From assembly GCA_038214685.1 (NCBI GenBank), contig JBBQRO010000055.1, positions 1-20,197 on the forward strand: a stretch of 20,197 nt of DNA. The letters are read 5' to 3'. The position numbers were made by a program, and so were the translations under genes. Positions 6,075-13,076 of this stretch are shown here, piece after piece. The notes below the pieces were generated by a model. The model had not been told where the DNA came from, ran no database searches, and saw only the letters and a program-made list of their open reading frames with translations. This stretch comes from CADCTB01 sp038214685. GTDB taxonomy: Bacteria > Actinomycetota > Acidimicrobiia > Acidimicrobiales > AC-14. Every line of letters starts with the position of its first letter. Positions within the stretch are counted from its first letter, which is position 1.

Positions 6075-7222
6075 TCGGACACGGCGACGGGGCGCTCCGG
6101 GGTGTCGTCCTCGTCGGTCTCCTTCTCCTTGATGACCTCCGAAACCGGGATCTCGGCGGCGCCGATGGTGGGCTCGTCCTTGAGGTGGCCACTCCTGTGG
6201 TCCCACAGGTCACGGACGATCACCTGGATGACTCCGGCGGCCGGAATGGCCAGCAGGGCGCCCAGGATGCCCAGGAGCTCGACGCCGACGAGCACGCTGA
6301 CCAGCACGAAAAGCTGGTTGATCTGGACCGTCTTCGACATGATCACCACCTGGAGCACGTGGTTCTCGAACTGCTGGTAGACGATGTAGAACACCAGCAT
6401 CCCGATGCCGGCGCCGGTGGAGTGAAGGAAGGCCACGCCGATCGTGGGGATGGCGCCGAGGGTGGCACCGACGAGGGGTATCAGGTCGGTGAAGGCGGTC
6501 CAGAGGGCCAGGACGCCGGCGAAGGGCACGTCGAAGATGACCAGGGCGACGAACGTGCCGGTGCCGGCGATCAGGCTGATCAGCAGGTTGCCCATGACGT
6601 AGCCGGTGAGGGCCCGGGCGCAGTCCGACGCCACCGCCCGTACCCGGTCTCGTTTGGGCGGGTCGAGGATGCCCAGTCCGCTCTTCAGGATGTCGGGGCC
6701 GTAGAGGATCATCATCAGCGAGAGCACCAGGATGGTGAGCACCGACACCACTCCGCCGGCCACCTTGCCGACCACCTTGAGCGCCCCGCCACCGGCGTTG
6801 GCGATGCTGTCCTCGATGCCGACCTGGGCGTCGCGCAGCCGCTCGTCGAGGTTGTACCGCTTGACCAGGTCGCCGGCGGGCCCCCGGCCCTCGCGGGCCT
6901 CGCTGACGTAGGTGGGGAAATTATCGGCGAACTCCCGGCCCTGGTCGACCAAGGGACGGATGAAGGCGTACATCAGGCCGGCGAGAAGCCCGAGCCCGAC
7001 CACGAAGACGATGGCGGTGGACAGGCCGCGGCTGACGTGGAGCTTGCGGCGGACGAGGTCGACCGCAGGGGTGAGGACGACGGCGAAGAACGCGGCCACC
7101 ACCAGCAGGGTCTCGATATGGGCCAGCACGACGATGGCCCGCAGCGTGAGGTACGTGGCCACCACGAGGGCGATGCCGACGAGCATGGTGCGTACCGGCA
7201 CCGGCTGCCGCTCATCTGCCAC
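6071..7222 (-). CDS. AI-2E family (PerM/UPF0118) membrane transporter-like protein
   Basis: A 383-residue protein from GTG 7222. About seven to eight membrane segments are visible: two between residues 12 and 53, one at about 68-88, a pair after residue 155 (VGKVAGGVVSVLTILVLSLMMI), and a C-terminal group. It carries the family hallmark DLIPLVGATLGAIPTIGVAF and the ending FVLVSVLVGVELLGILGALLAIP. The family includes autoinducer-2 exporters and Na+/H+ antiporters; substrates of most members are unknown. The tail is acidic (EKETDEDDTPERP). It is the first gene of the arginine/ornithine operon, joined by a 4-bp overlap, which raises the untested idea that it moves a pathway compound or ion. Confidence 0.9.
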   Translation of the reverse strand: MADERQPVPVRTMLVGIALVVATYLTLRAIVVLAHIETLLVVAAFFAVVLTPAVDLVRRKLHVSRGLSTAIVFVVGLGLLAGLMYAFIRPLVDQGREFADNFPTYVSEAREGRGPAGDLVKRYNLDERLRDAQVGIEDSIANAGGGALKVVGKVAGGVVSVLTILVLSLMMILYGPDILKSGLGILDPPKRDRVRAVASDCARALTGYVMGNLLISLIAGTGTFVALVIFDVPFAGVLALWTAFTDLIPLVGATLGAIPTIGVAFLHSTGAGIGMLVFYIVYQQFENHVLQVVIMSKTVQINQLFVLVSVLVGVELLGILGALLAIPAAGVIQVIVRDLWDHRSGHLKDEPTIGAAEIPVSEVIKEKETDEDDTPERPVAVSE

Positions 7223-7228
7223 GGGCCG

Positions 7229-7234
7229 AGCCTA
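7229..7234 (-). promoter_or_regulatory. Predicted -10 (TAGGCT) of the minus-strand arginine operon
   Basis: Read on the minus strand, TAGGCT lies 6 nt before GTG 7222, so the transcript would start at the start codon. The 54-bp divergent gap also holds the plus-strand TACTGT at 7260-7265. No clear -35 is seen. Confidence 0.35.
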
Positions 7235-7259
7235 CCGAGCCCCGGCGGCTCCGAGCGGG

Positions 7260-7265
7260 TACTGT
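7260..7265 (+). promoter_or_regulatory. Predicted -10 (TACTGT) of the Nfu_N-domain gene
   Basis: TACTGT ends 11 nt before ATG 7277, which implies a leader of only a few bases. There is no obvious -35 or ribosome binding site. Confidence 0.35.
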
Positions 7266-7276
7266 TCCGAACCGCC

Positions 7277-7591
7277 ATGGGTCAGCTCATCACCGTCAGC
7301 CGCAAACCGTCGATCCGTCCCGACGTGGCCATCTTCGAGCTCAACCGCAGCCTCACCGGGATGGGTCACGAGCGCTATGCGTCGGCCGCCGACGCGGTGC
7401 GGCCCCGCCCGGTCGACGAACTGGCCCGGCGGCTGTTCGCCGCCGGTGGCGTCGACGGCGTCCACATCTACTCCAACATGGTCACCGTCAACCTGGCCCC
7501 CGGGGCCAAGGCCGATGGCATGGAGGACATCATCCACGGGCTGTTCACCTACTACCGCGAGGGTGTCGAGGTGGCCGAGCCCACCGGGTAG
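7277..7591 (+). CDS. Nfu/NifU N-terminal-domain protein
   Basis: A 104-residue protein from ATG 7277. The body fits the Nfu N-terminal fold: a central AADAVRPRPVDELARRLFAAGGVDGVHIYSNMVTV arrangement (split across about residues 39-73), in which an alanine-rich helix and an LF-x-x-GV-x-V turn precede a final beta strand, then a helix in GMEDIIHGLF. It lacks the CxxC scaffold domain of full Nfu proteins, so it would not hold an iron-sulfur cluster by itself. Single-domain versions of unknown role are common in actinobacteria. The gene stands alone, divergent from the arginine operon and 76 bp upstream of imuA, whose own promoter makes co-transcription unnecessary. Confidence 0.7.
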   Translation: MGQLITVSRKPSIRPDVAIFELNRSLTGMGHERYASAADAVRPRPVDELARRLFAAGGVDGVHIYSNMVTVNLAPGAKADGMEDIIHGLFTYYREGVEVAEPTG

Positions 7592-7639
7592 TACGTCGTT
7601 GTACGTCGACGTCCGATCTGAGGATTGCGGACGCGAACG

Positions 7640-7655
7640 GGGAACAGGTGTTCGT
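7640..7655 (+). promoter_or_regulatory. LexA (SOS) box upstream of imuA
   Basis: GGGAACAGGTGTTCGT contains the invariant GAAC-N4-GTTC core, and its central AGGT fits the RNRY of the Gram-positive consensus CGAAC-RNRY-GTTCG; only the first base of that core differs. It ends one base before the TAGACT -10 at 7657-7662, so bound LexA would block RNA polymerase directly. Confidence 0.85.
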
Positions 7656-7656
7656 C

Positions 7657-7662
7657 TAGACT
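7657..7662 (+). promoter_or_regulatory. Predicted -10 (TAGACT) of imuA-imuB
   Basis: TAGACT directly follows the LexA box and ends 5 nt before GTG 7668, giving a leaderless or nearly leaderless SOS transcript. Confidence 0.5.
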
Positions 7663-7667
7663 CAGGT

Positions 7668-8363
7668 GTGGCCGTCGCAGCAGCATCGCTTCCCGAGTTG
7701 GCCGTCGCCCACGCCCAGCCGATGGCGATGGCCGGGGAGCGCCTGCTCCCAGTGCTGGGTGCCCTCGAGCCGTTGTTCCCGCCGGGTGGGTTGCGTCGGG
7801 GGTCGGTGGTGTCGGTCGCCGGCTCGACGTCGCTGGCCCTGTCGTTGCTGGTCGCGGCGTCGGCGCAGGGGTCGTGGTGCGCAGGAGTGGGCCTGCCGGC
7901 GCTGGGGCTGGCGGCGGCGGCCGAGTTGGGCGTGGTGCTGGAGCGGTTCCCGCTGGTGGCGTCGCCCGGGCGGGGGTCAGGGGCGGGGGGCTGGGGATGG
8001 GTGGTGGCCGCCCTGGTCGACGCCTTCGACGTGGTGCTGGCCCGCCCGCCCGCCCACGTCAAGGCGGCCGACGCCCGTCGCCTCACCGCCCGGGCCCGGG
8101 AGCGGGGAGCGGTGCTGGTGGTGGCCGGCGGGTGGCCGGAGCCGGCCGAGGTGCAGCTCACGGTGGCCTCGGCCACGTGGGAGGGGGTCGGGCAGGGCCA
8201 CGGCCGGCTCCGGGGCCGGCGGGTGGAGGTGGTGGCCGGGGGCCGGGGAGCGGCGGCCCGGGAACGGCGGATGTCGCTGTGGCTGCCCCACCCTGACGGC
8301 GGGGTACGGGCGCAGGAGGTGGTCGATGAGCGGGGTGCGCACGCTCGTCGTGTGGTGTCCTGA
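7668..8363 (+). CDS. imuA: ImuA-type RecA-like mutasome accessory protein
   Basis: A 231-residue protein from GTG 7668. It matches actinobacterial ImuA-type proteins encoded beside imuB: LEPLFPPGGLRRGSVVSV (about 33-50), GSWCAGVGLPALGLAAAAELG (split over 68-88), ARRLTARARERGAVLVVAGGWP (split over 130-155), and an Arg-rich end with RMSLWLPHPDGG. It has a RecA-like layout, but the P-loop position reads SVAGSTSLALSLL with no GK(S/T), so ATP binding is probably lost. In mycobacteria ImuA' is required with ImuB and DnaE2 for damage-induced mutagenesis. A LexA box and -10 lie immediately upstream. The 3' end overlaps imuB by 38 bp. The exact start is less certain because the leader is absent. Confidence 0.85.
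   Translation: MAVAAASLPELAVAHAQPMAMAGERLLPVLGALEPLFPPGGLRRGSVVSVAGSTSLALSLLVAASAQGSWCAGVGLPALGLAAAAELGVVLERFPLVASPGRGSGAGGWGWVVAALVDAFDVVLARPPAHVKAADARRLTARARERGAVLVVAGGWPEPAEVQLTVASATWEGVGQGHGRLRGRRVEVVAGGRGAAARERRMSLWLPHPDGGVRAQEVVDERGAHARRVVS
8314..8320 (+). promoter_or_regulatory. Shine-Dalgarno of imuB
   Basis: AGGAGGT lies 5 nt before ATG 8326 inside the imuA coding sequence. It fixes the imuB start, in contrast to the leaderless starts of imuA and dnaE2. Confidence 0.8.
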
Positions 8364-9843
8364 CTGGCCGGTGGTGGCGGCCGGCCTGTGCGATGTGCCG
8401 GCGGCCGTGCTGGGCGCCGGCCGGGTCGTGGCCTGCTCGCCTATCGCCCGGGTGGAGGGCGTGGCCCGGGGCCAGCGCCGGCGCCAGGCCGAGGCTCGCT
8501 GCCCCCGGCTGGTGGTCATCGACCACGACCCCGCCGCCGACGCTCGGGCCTTCGAGCCGGTGGTAGTGGCCATCGAGGCCTTCACGCCCGAGGTGGAGAT
8601 CGTCCGCCCCGGCGTGTGCGCGGTGGCCACCAGGGGGCCGTCGCGATACTTCGGGGGCGACGACGTCCTGGCTGCCCGGGTGGCGGCGGCGGTCGACGGC
8701 GCCCTTCCTGACGGCGCGCCGGTATGCCGGGTTGGTGTCGCCGACGGGCCGTTCGCCGCCGAGCGGGCGGCCCGCCAAGGGTTGGTGGTTCCGGCCGGGG
8801 GGAGTGCCGCCTTCCTTTCCGGATTTCCGGTGTCGACGCTGTCATTCCGTTCGGCCACGGAGGCTGGCAATGACGAACTGACCGACCTGCTCGTCCGCCT
8901 GGGCATCCGCAGCCTGGGCCAGCTGGCCGAGCTCCCGACGCCGGCGGTGCTGGCCCGTTTCGGCCCCGACGGCGAGGTGGCCCACCGATTGGCCCGGGGC
9001 CTCGACGAGCGCCCAGTCGCCGCCCGCACCCCACCGCTCGACCTCACCGTGGCCGCCGAGCTCGACCCGCCCGCCGACCGGCTGGAGACCGCCGCCTTCG
9101 TGGCCAAGAACCTGGCCGATCGCCTGCACGACGCCCTGGGTACCCAGGGGCTCACCGCCACCCGGGTGCTGGTGGAGGCGGAGTGGGAGCACGGTGAGCG
9201 CCTGGGCCGGCGCTGGCGCCTCGACGGCAACGGGGGGCGCACCGCCAGCGCCCTGGCCGAGCGGGTGCGGTGGCAGCTCGACGGCTGGATGACGGCGGCG
9301 ACCGGCGGCACTGCCGACCTACCGTCCGGTGGGCTCACGCTCCTGCGCCTGGTGCCCGAGGAGGTGCGCCCCGACGACGGCCGCCAGCTCGGTTTCTGGG
9401 GCGGCGATCGGGCCGCGGCCGAGCGGGTAGCCCGGGCGCTGGCCCGGGTCCAGGGCATGCTCGGCCCCGATGCGGTGGTCACCGCCGTGCCCGCCGGCGG
9501 CCGCAGCCCGGCCGAGCAGGTCCGTCTCGTCCCGTGGGGCGAGCGTCCTGCGGTCGATAGCGGGCCGGTACGGCCCTGGCCGGGACGGATCCCGGCTCCG
9601 TCGCCCGCCACCGTCCACCCTGTCCCGGTGCGGGCGGAGGTGGCCGATGCCCGCCTCTCCGTGGCCGGCGGGCCCTGGTCGCCGGTGGTGGCGTGGGCCG
9701 GGCCGTGGCCGGTCGACGAGCGTTGGTGGGACGACGCTGCGCACCGCCGACGGGCCCGCTGGCAGGTGATCACCGCCGAGGGAACCGCCCACCTCCTGTC
9801 CCAGCAGGCCGACCGCTGGGAGGTGGAGGCCACCTACGACTGA
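8326..9843 (+). CDS. imuB: ImuB, Y-family polymerase homologue (catalytically inactive type)
   Basis: A 505-residue protein from ATG 8326 behind a strong ribosome binding site. It opens RTLVVWCPDWPVVAAG, the ImuB signature in which the catalytic aspartates of Y-family polymerases are replaced. The palm/fingers region has VEIVRPGVCAVATRGPSRYFGGDD split over about 88-112. A helix-hairpin-helix-like segment, LGIRSLGQLAELPTPAVLARFG, spans about 195-216. QLGFW at 354-358 is a good beta-clamp binding candidate. The end, WPVDERWWDD to WEVEATYD, is the typical ImuB C-terminus. ImuB bridges the clamp, ImuA and the error-prone polymerase DnaE2 in the SOS mutasome. It shares the LexA-controlled promoter of imuA. 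The call is secure. Confidence 0.95.
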   Translation: MSGVRTLVVWCPDWPVVAAGLCDVPAAVLGAGRVVACSPIARVEGVARGQRRRQAEARCPRLVVIDHDPAADARAFEPVVVAIEAFTPEVEIVRPGVCAVATRGPSRYFGGDDVLAARVAAAVDGALPDGAPVCRVGVADGPFAAERAARQGLVVPAGGSAAFLSGFPVSTLSFRSATEAGNDELTDLLVRLGIRSLGQLAELPTPAVLARFGPDGEVAHRLARGLDERPVAARTPPLDLTVAAELDPPADRLETAAFVAKNLADRLHDALGTQGLTATRVLVEAEWEHGERLGRRWRLDGNGGRTASALAERVRWQLDGWMTAATGGTADLPSGGLTLLRLVPEEVRPDDGRQLGFWGGDRAAAERVARALARVQGMLGPDAVVTAVPAGGRSPAEQVRLVPWGERPAVDSGPVRPWPGRIPAPSPATVHPVPVRAEVADARLSVAGGPWSPVVAWAGPWPVDERWWDDAAHRRRARWQVITAEGTAHLLSQQADRWEVEATYD

Positions 9844-9927
9844 CCGCTCTATGTCCGTCGCATCTATTGAAGTAGTTCCTCGGTACCGATAAACCGGCGG
9901 GGGCTTTTCGGCAACAGGGGGATTCGA

Positions 9928-11520
9928 ATGAGACCAGCCATGCGCCGACTGTTGGCTGCCGGCGTCCTCGGGGTGATGGTGGGGGCGTGCTCATCGGAGG
10001 CCAAAGGCCCGGCCACGGCGTCGTCGGCTGTCCAGGTGAACCGGGTCGAGGAGGTGCTTCCACTGTCGCGTGACGAGGAGGCACCCGCCGTTCTCGTCGA
10101 CAAGGACGACCCCAACGTCGTCTACCTCGCCTACTCGGAGATGACCACGGGAGCGTGCAAGTTCGCCGTGTCCGCTGATCGGGGGGCCACGTGGCGGCCC
10201 GAGAACGCGCCGGTCCTCGATCCGTACACCAAGAACTGCGCCATGGGGAAGACGGGTCCGCAGAACATCCGCACCGAACTCACCCAAGGCCCGGACGGCA
10301 CGATCTACAACGTCTTCCAGGCCAACGACCCCGATGGCGGCGGCGGTCGCAGCGTGCTCATCGGGCGGTCGAACGACGGCGGCCGCACGTGGCAGACCTT
10401 GGCCATCGCCGCCGCGCCGATAGCCCCCGAGGCCATCGAGCTCGAGGTCAATTTCGAGGCCCACATCGCCATCGACCCGGGCAACCAGCGCCGCCTGTAC
10501 GCCATGTGGCGGCGTTCCTACAGCCGCTTCACCCCGTCGAGGACCACGCGACCCTTCATGTCGGTCTCCGACGACGGCGGCGCCACCTGGAGCCCGGCCC
10601 AACTCATGTTCGAGCGCAACCCCGGCTTCGACGGCCCCCGCCCCGTGGTGGTCGGCGACACGCTGTTCGCCTTCTGGCGGGAGTCGGCCCCACAGTTGCC
10701 GGCGGCCGGAGCCGAACCACTTCCGTCCCCGCCGGTCACCAAACTGTGGTCCAGTTCGTCCACCGACCAGGGTCGTACGTGGACCGACCACGAGATCACC
10801 AACGCCAACGACGCCAGCGAGCCCATCCCCTGGTACGACCGGGAGCGGGCGACGTTCTACGTCGTGTGGCACGACAATCGGGCCAACGAGCTCGACGTCT
10901 ACTTCGCCACCTCGAAGGACGGCATCACCTGGACCGAGGCCAAGCGACTGAACGACGATCCGCCGGAGACCAAATACGGCCAACACTACCCGCAGATCTC
11001 GATGAGTGCCAACGGGCGGATCGACGTGGCCTGGTACGACTGGCGCGAGGACCCGTTCCCGCCGTCCACCGTCGGCAACGGCCAGACCCTCAGCCTGTTC
11101 TCGAACCGGGGCAAGTTTGCGGCCGTGTTCATGACCAGCTCCCGTGACGGTGGCGCATCATGGACGCCGAACACCCGGGTCAACGACGTCCCCATCGACC
11201 GCACCATCGGCTCGTGGATCAACAACGCCGACGTCATGGCCCCCGTCGCCGTCGCCTCGTTCGACACCGGTGCGGTCGTGGCGTGGTCCGACACCCGCAA
11301 CGGCAACGCCATCAGCAACACCCAGGACATCTTCACCAGCACCGTTACCTTCGGAAAGCCCGAGACACGCCGGGTCACCGGCTTCCAAGCCGGTCTCGTC
11401 GGCGTGCTCATCGGCCTGGGCCTGGCCATGTGCCTGGCTCTCTACCTGGCCAGTCGCCAGAACCCGCCGGCCGCCATGCCCTCCAAGCGGATCGTCAAAG
11501 AGGCCGAGCCGGTCAAGTAG
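9928..11520 (+). CDS. Asp-box (BNR/sialidase-fold) lipoprotein with C-terminal membrane helix
   Basis: A 530-residue exported protein. ATG 9928 follows AGGGGG by about 6 nt; ATG 9940 is an alternative. The signal peptide ends in the lipobox MVGAC with Cys21. Six Asp-box motifs of the S-x-D-x-G-x-T-W type lie at about 82, 148, 214, 278, 329 and 405, the spacing expected of a six-bladed beta-propeller. Catalytic residues of true sialidases (an Arg triad, a Tyr/Glu pair) are not evident, so an enzyme role is not supported. A hydrophobic helix at about 484-508 is followed by a basic tail, so the protein may be fixed to the membrane at both ends. It lies 84 bp after imuB with no LexA box. Confidence 0.85.
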   Translation: MRPAMRRLLAAGVLGVMVGACSSEAKGPATASSAVQVNRVEEVLPLSRDEEAPAVLVDKDDPNVVYLAYSEMTTGACKFAVSADRGATWRPENAPVLDPYTKNCAMGKTGPQNIRTELTQGPDGTIYNVFQANDPDGGGGRSVLIGRSNDGGRTWQTLAIAAAPIAPEAIELEVNFEAHIAIDPGNQRRLYAMWRRSYSRFTPSRTTRPFMSVSDDGGATWSPAQLMFERNPGFDGPRPVVVGDTLFAFWRESAPQLPAAGAEPLPSPPVTKLWSSSSTDQGRTWTDHEITNANDASEPIPWYDRERATFYVVWHDNRANELDVYFATSKDGITWTEAKRLNDDPPETKYGQHYPQISMSANGRIDVAWYDWREDPFPPSTVGNGQTLSLFSNRGKFAAVFMTSSRDGGASWTPNTRVNDVPIDRTIGSWINNADVMAPVAVASFDTGAVVAWSDTRNGNAISNTQDIFTSTVTFGKPETRRVTGFQAGLVGVLIGLGLAMCLALYLASRQNPPAAMPSKRIVKEAEPVK

Positions 11521-11544
11521 AGGGCGCCCAACTCAGCCCAGTTC

Positions 11545-12399
11545 CTATCGTCTGATGACCGCCTGAATCTGCTCCACAGGAAAGTCGTCGATGCGCCCGG
11601 TGGTCTGCAGCGTCCGCAGTACCCCGCTTTCGCCGTCCAAACTCCAGGTCGCCGTCCACTTCTCCGTCACCACGATGTCATACGCGCCGATCGTGAGATA
11701 GTCGTGCTTGATCTGCCCGTCGGGCCAAGGCTTCCCCTCGAAGTTGTGTGGCCCACTCGTCTCCCCGTCGCCCCAGTTGATGGTGTACGAGCCTTTGGCG
11801 AGGATCTGGAGGGGGCCGAACACCGTGTCGTTGGTGTAGGTATGGGCGGTCTCGCCCCGCGTCTCCAGGTACGCAAGCTTGCCAGTGATCGCCCGCCCCG
11901 GGGCGATGGTCGGTTGCGGCCTGGGAAGCGGAACCCTTTCCCAATAGCGTGCTGCGACCATCGCTCTCGTCTCGACCGGCGCCAGTTGTCCCGGTCGCCG
12001 AGGTTGTTCGGGGCATGGTGGGTATGTCTCAAGAATGCTGAGGTCACTGCCCGTGACGGGAATATTGCTTTCTCGCGGGTTCGGGTCGATGAGGAGTCGC
12101 TCGTCGGGAGGCGTGACGCCTTCCTCCACGTAGCCCGTGGTGGCGCACGGCTGCCCGTCGGGACCTGTACTGAGACGGTTGTAGGGGACGTACTTCTTTG
12201 CGGGTCCGGAAGATGACGGCGATGAAGTAGCGCCCGCTATTGGCGTGTTCACATTGACGATTGCCCCGCGGTCCCCTCCACAGTCGATGGCCGCTCCACT
12301 ATCGCTCACGCCGCAGACCTGTCCCAGGGCAAACGAAGCCTTAAGGTGGGAGAAGGAAAAGGATAGTGTCGCTGTGATCAGTACGACTAAGAAGCGCAT
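11545..12399 (-). CDS. Secreted protein with PKD-like domain
   Basis: A 284-residue protein from ATG 12399, inside the 3' end of the upstream gene (13-bp overlap). It has a short signal peptide (residues 1-25, LVVLITATLSFSFS), a Cys pair near 29-40 (VCGVSDSGAAIDC) and a Ser/Pro linker. The C-terminal domain has YTINWGDGETSGPHNF, HDYLTIGAYDIVVTEKWTATW and a terminal GRIDDFPVEQIQAVI. The WGDG and Y-x-x-x-G-x-Y-x-I-x-V pattern is that of PKD-type beta sandwiches. Similar exported proteins of unknown role recur in actinobacteria. The N-terminal half and the upstream gene have unusually AT-rich stretches. The gene converges on the Asp-box lipoprotein gene, leaving 24 bp between stops. Confidence 0.75.
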   Translation of the reverse strand: MRFLVVLITATLSFSFSHLKASFALGQVCGVSDSGAAIDCGGDRGAIVNVNTPIAGATSSPSSSGPAKKYVPYNRLSTGPDGQPCATTGYVEEGVTPPDERLLIDPNPRESNIPVTGSDLSILETYPPCPEQPRRPGQLAPVETRAMVAARYWERVPLPRPQPTIAPGRAITGKLAYLETRGETAHTYTNDTVFGPLQILAKGSYTINWGDGETSGPHNFEGKPWPDGQIKHDYLTIGAYDIVVTEKWTATWSLDGESGVLRTLQTTGRIDDFPVEQIQAVIRR

Positions 12400-13025
12400 G
12401 GGTCGGACGGTTGTGATCGATCAGGCGGGAAGCCGTCGTATATATACGCCCAAGTCGTAGGATTGTAGTGCGATGGATCACGAGATAAGTCGAGCGGCTT
12501 GATTCCAACCCATTGAATGTCCAGTTCAGGAACTGGGTTGAGTCCGACGGCTGCGTAGTCTCGTTGGACTTTCACGAAGATGCAGGTTCTTTGTGCACTT
12601 AGTATCTGCGACACTGTGGAGAGTTTGTTTCCCGGGTTCGATCGATAGGATCTGAAACCTTCTCGAATATCTCGTTGGTAGCCATCAATTTTGATCTGCA
12701 TGAAGTCTGGATCAGCGTAGAGGGCTTTGAGCCGGTCATAGGCATCTCGGGGAACTGAGTTTGTACGGATGACCGTGCGTAGTACATCGCCCACAGCGGC
12801 GTCCAAGCCCGCCAGCACCCGATTCACGTAGGCCGCGTCGATGACCGCCGGCACGGCGTAGGGGTTTGTGGTGGTGGTCTGCGGAGGTTCGGTCGCCACC
12901 GTGTTGCCTGTCGAGGTGCGGTCGGCGGAGCTGGGGGAGCAGGCGCCGGCGGACGCGGCGAGGAGTGCTGCCGCCGCCACCGCCCGGATCGCCGTCCGCC
13001 TCGCCACCGCAGTAAGGCATATCAC
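12387..13025 (-). CDS. Putative lipoprotein of unknown function
   Basis: A 212-residue protein from GTG 13025, preceded by a purine-rich AAAGGGG that nearly abuts the start; a GTG six codons in is an alternative. A basic N-terminus and hydrophobic stretch end in SAGAC, a plausible lipobox with Cys29, followed by a Ser/Thr-rich linker. The mature part begins YVNRVLAGLDAAVGDVLRTVI and looks mainly helical, with a conserved-looking QILSAQRTCIFVKVQRDYA and a Trp/Tyr-rich end. I do not recognise the family. Codons for the last two thirds are much richer in A/T (12481-12720 is about 48% G+C by count) than the signal-peptide region. The gene is divergent from dnaE2, with the LexA box 24 bp upstream of its start. 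Confidence 0.7.
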   Translation of the reverse strand: MICLTAVARRTAIRAVAAAALLAASAGACSPSSADRTSTGNTVATEPPQTTTTNPYAVPAVIDAAYVNRVLAGLDAAVGDVLRTVIRTNSVPRDAYDRLKALYADPDFMQIKIDGYQRDIREGFRSYRSNPGNKLSTVSQILSAQRTCIFVKVQRDYAAVGLNPVPELDIQWVGIKPLDLSRDPSHYNPTTWAYIYDGFPPDRSQPSDPCAS

Positions 13026-13048
13026 CCCCTTTCACCCGCTGGCAAGGG

Positions 13049-13064
13049 GCGAACAAACGTTCGA
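13049..13064 (+). promoter_or_regulatory. LexA (SOS) box upstream of dnaE2
   Basis: GCGAACAAACGTTCGA is a near-perfect Gram-positive SOS box: both CGAAC and GTTCG half-sites are intact and the centre AAAC fits RNRY. It directly abuts the TATACT -10 at 13065. It also sits 24 bp before the divergent lipoprotein start, so LexA could affect both directions. Confidence 0.92.
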
Positions 13065-13070
13065 TATACT
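13065..13070 (+). promoter_or_regulatory. Predicted -10 (TATACT) of dnaE2
   Basis: TATACT differs from TATAAT at one base and ends 6 nt before ATG 13077. Transcription would start at the A of the start codon, and no ribosome binding site is present, so the mRNA should be leaderless. No -35 match is seen; the LexA box fills the spacer. Confidence 0.6.
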
Positions 13071-13076
13071 TGGACC

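Noticed and set aside
7591..7610. 10-bp direct repeat starting GTACGTCG after the Nfu_N gene
   Set aside because: Only two copies, of which eight bases match; it overlaps a stop codon and has no clear role.
9867..9893. Possible promoter TTGAAG with GATAAA before the Asp-box lipoprotein
   Set aside because: The spacer is 15 bp and the -10 is poor; not good enough to annotate.
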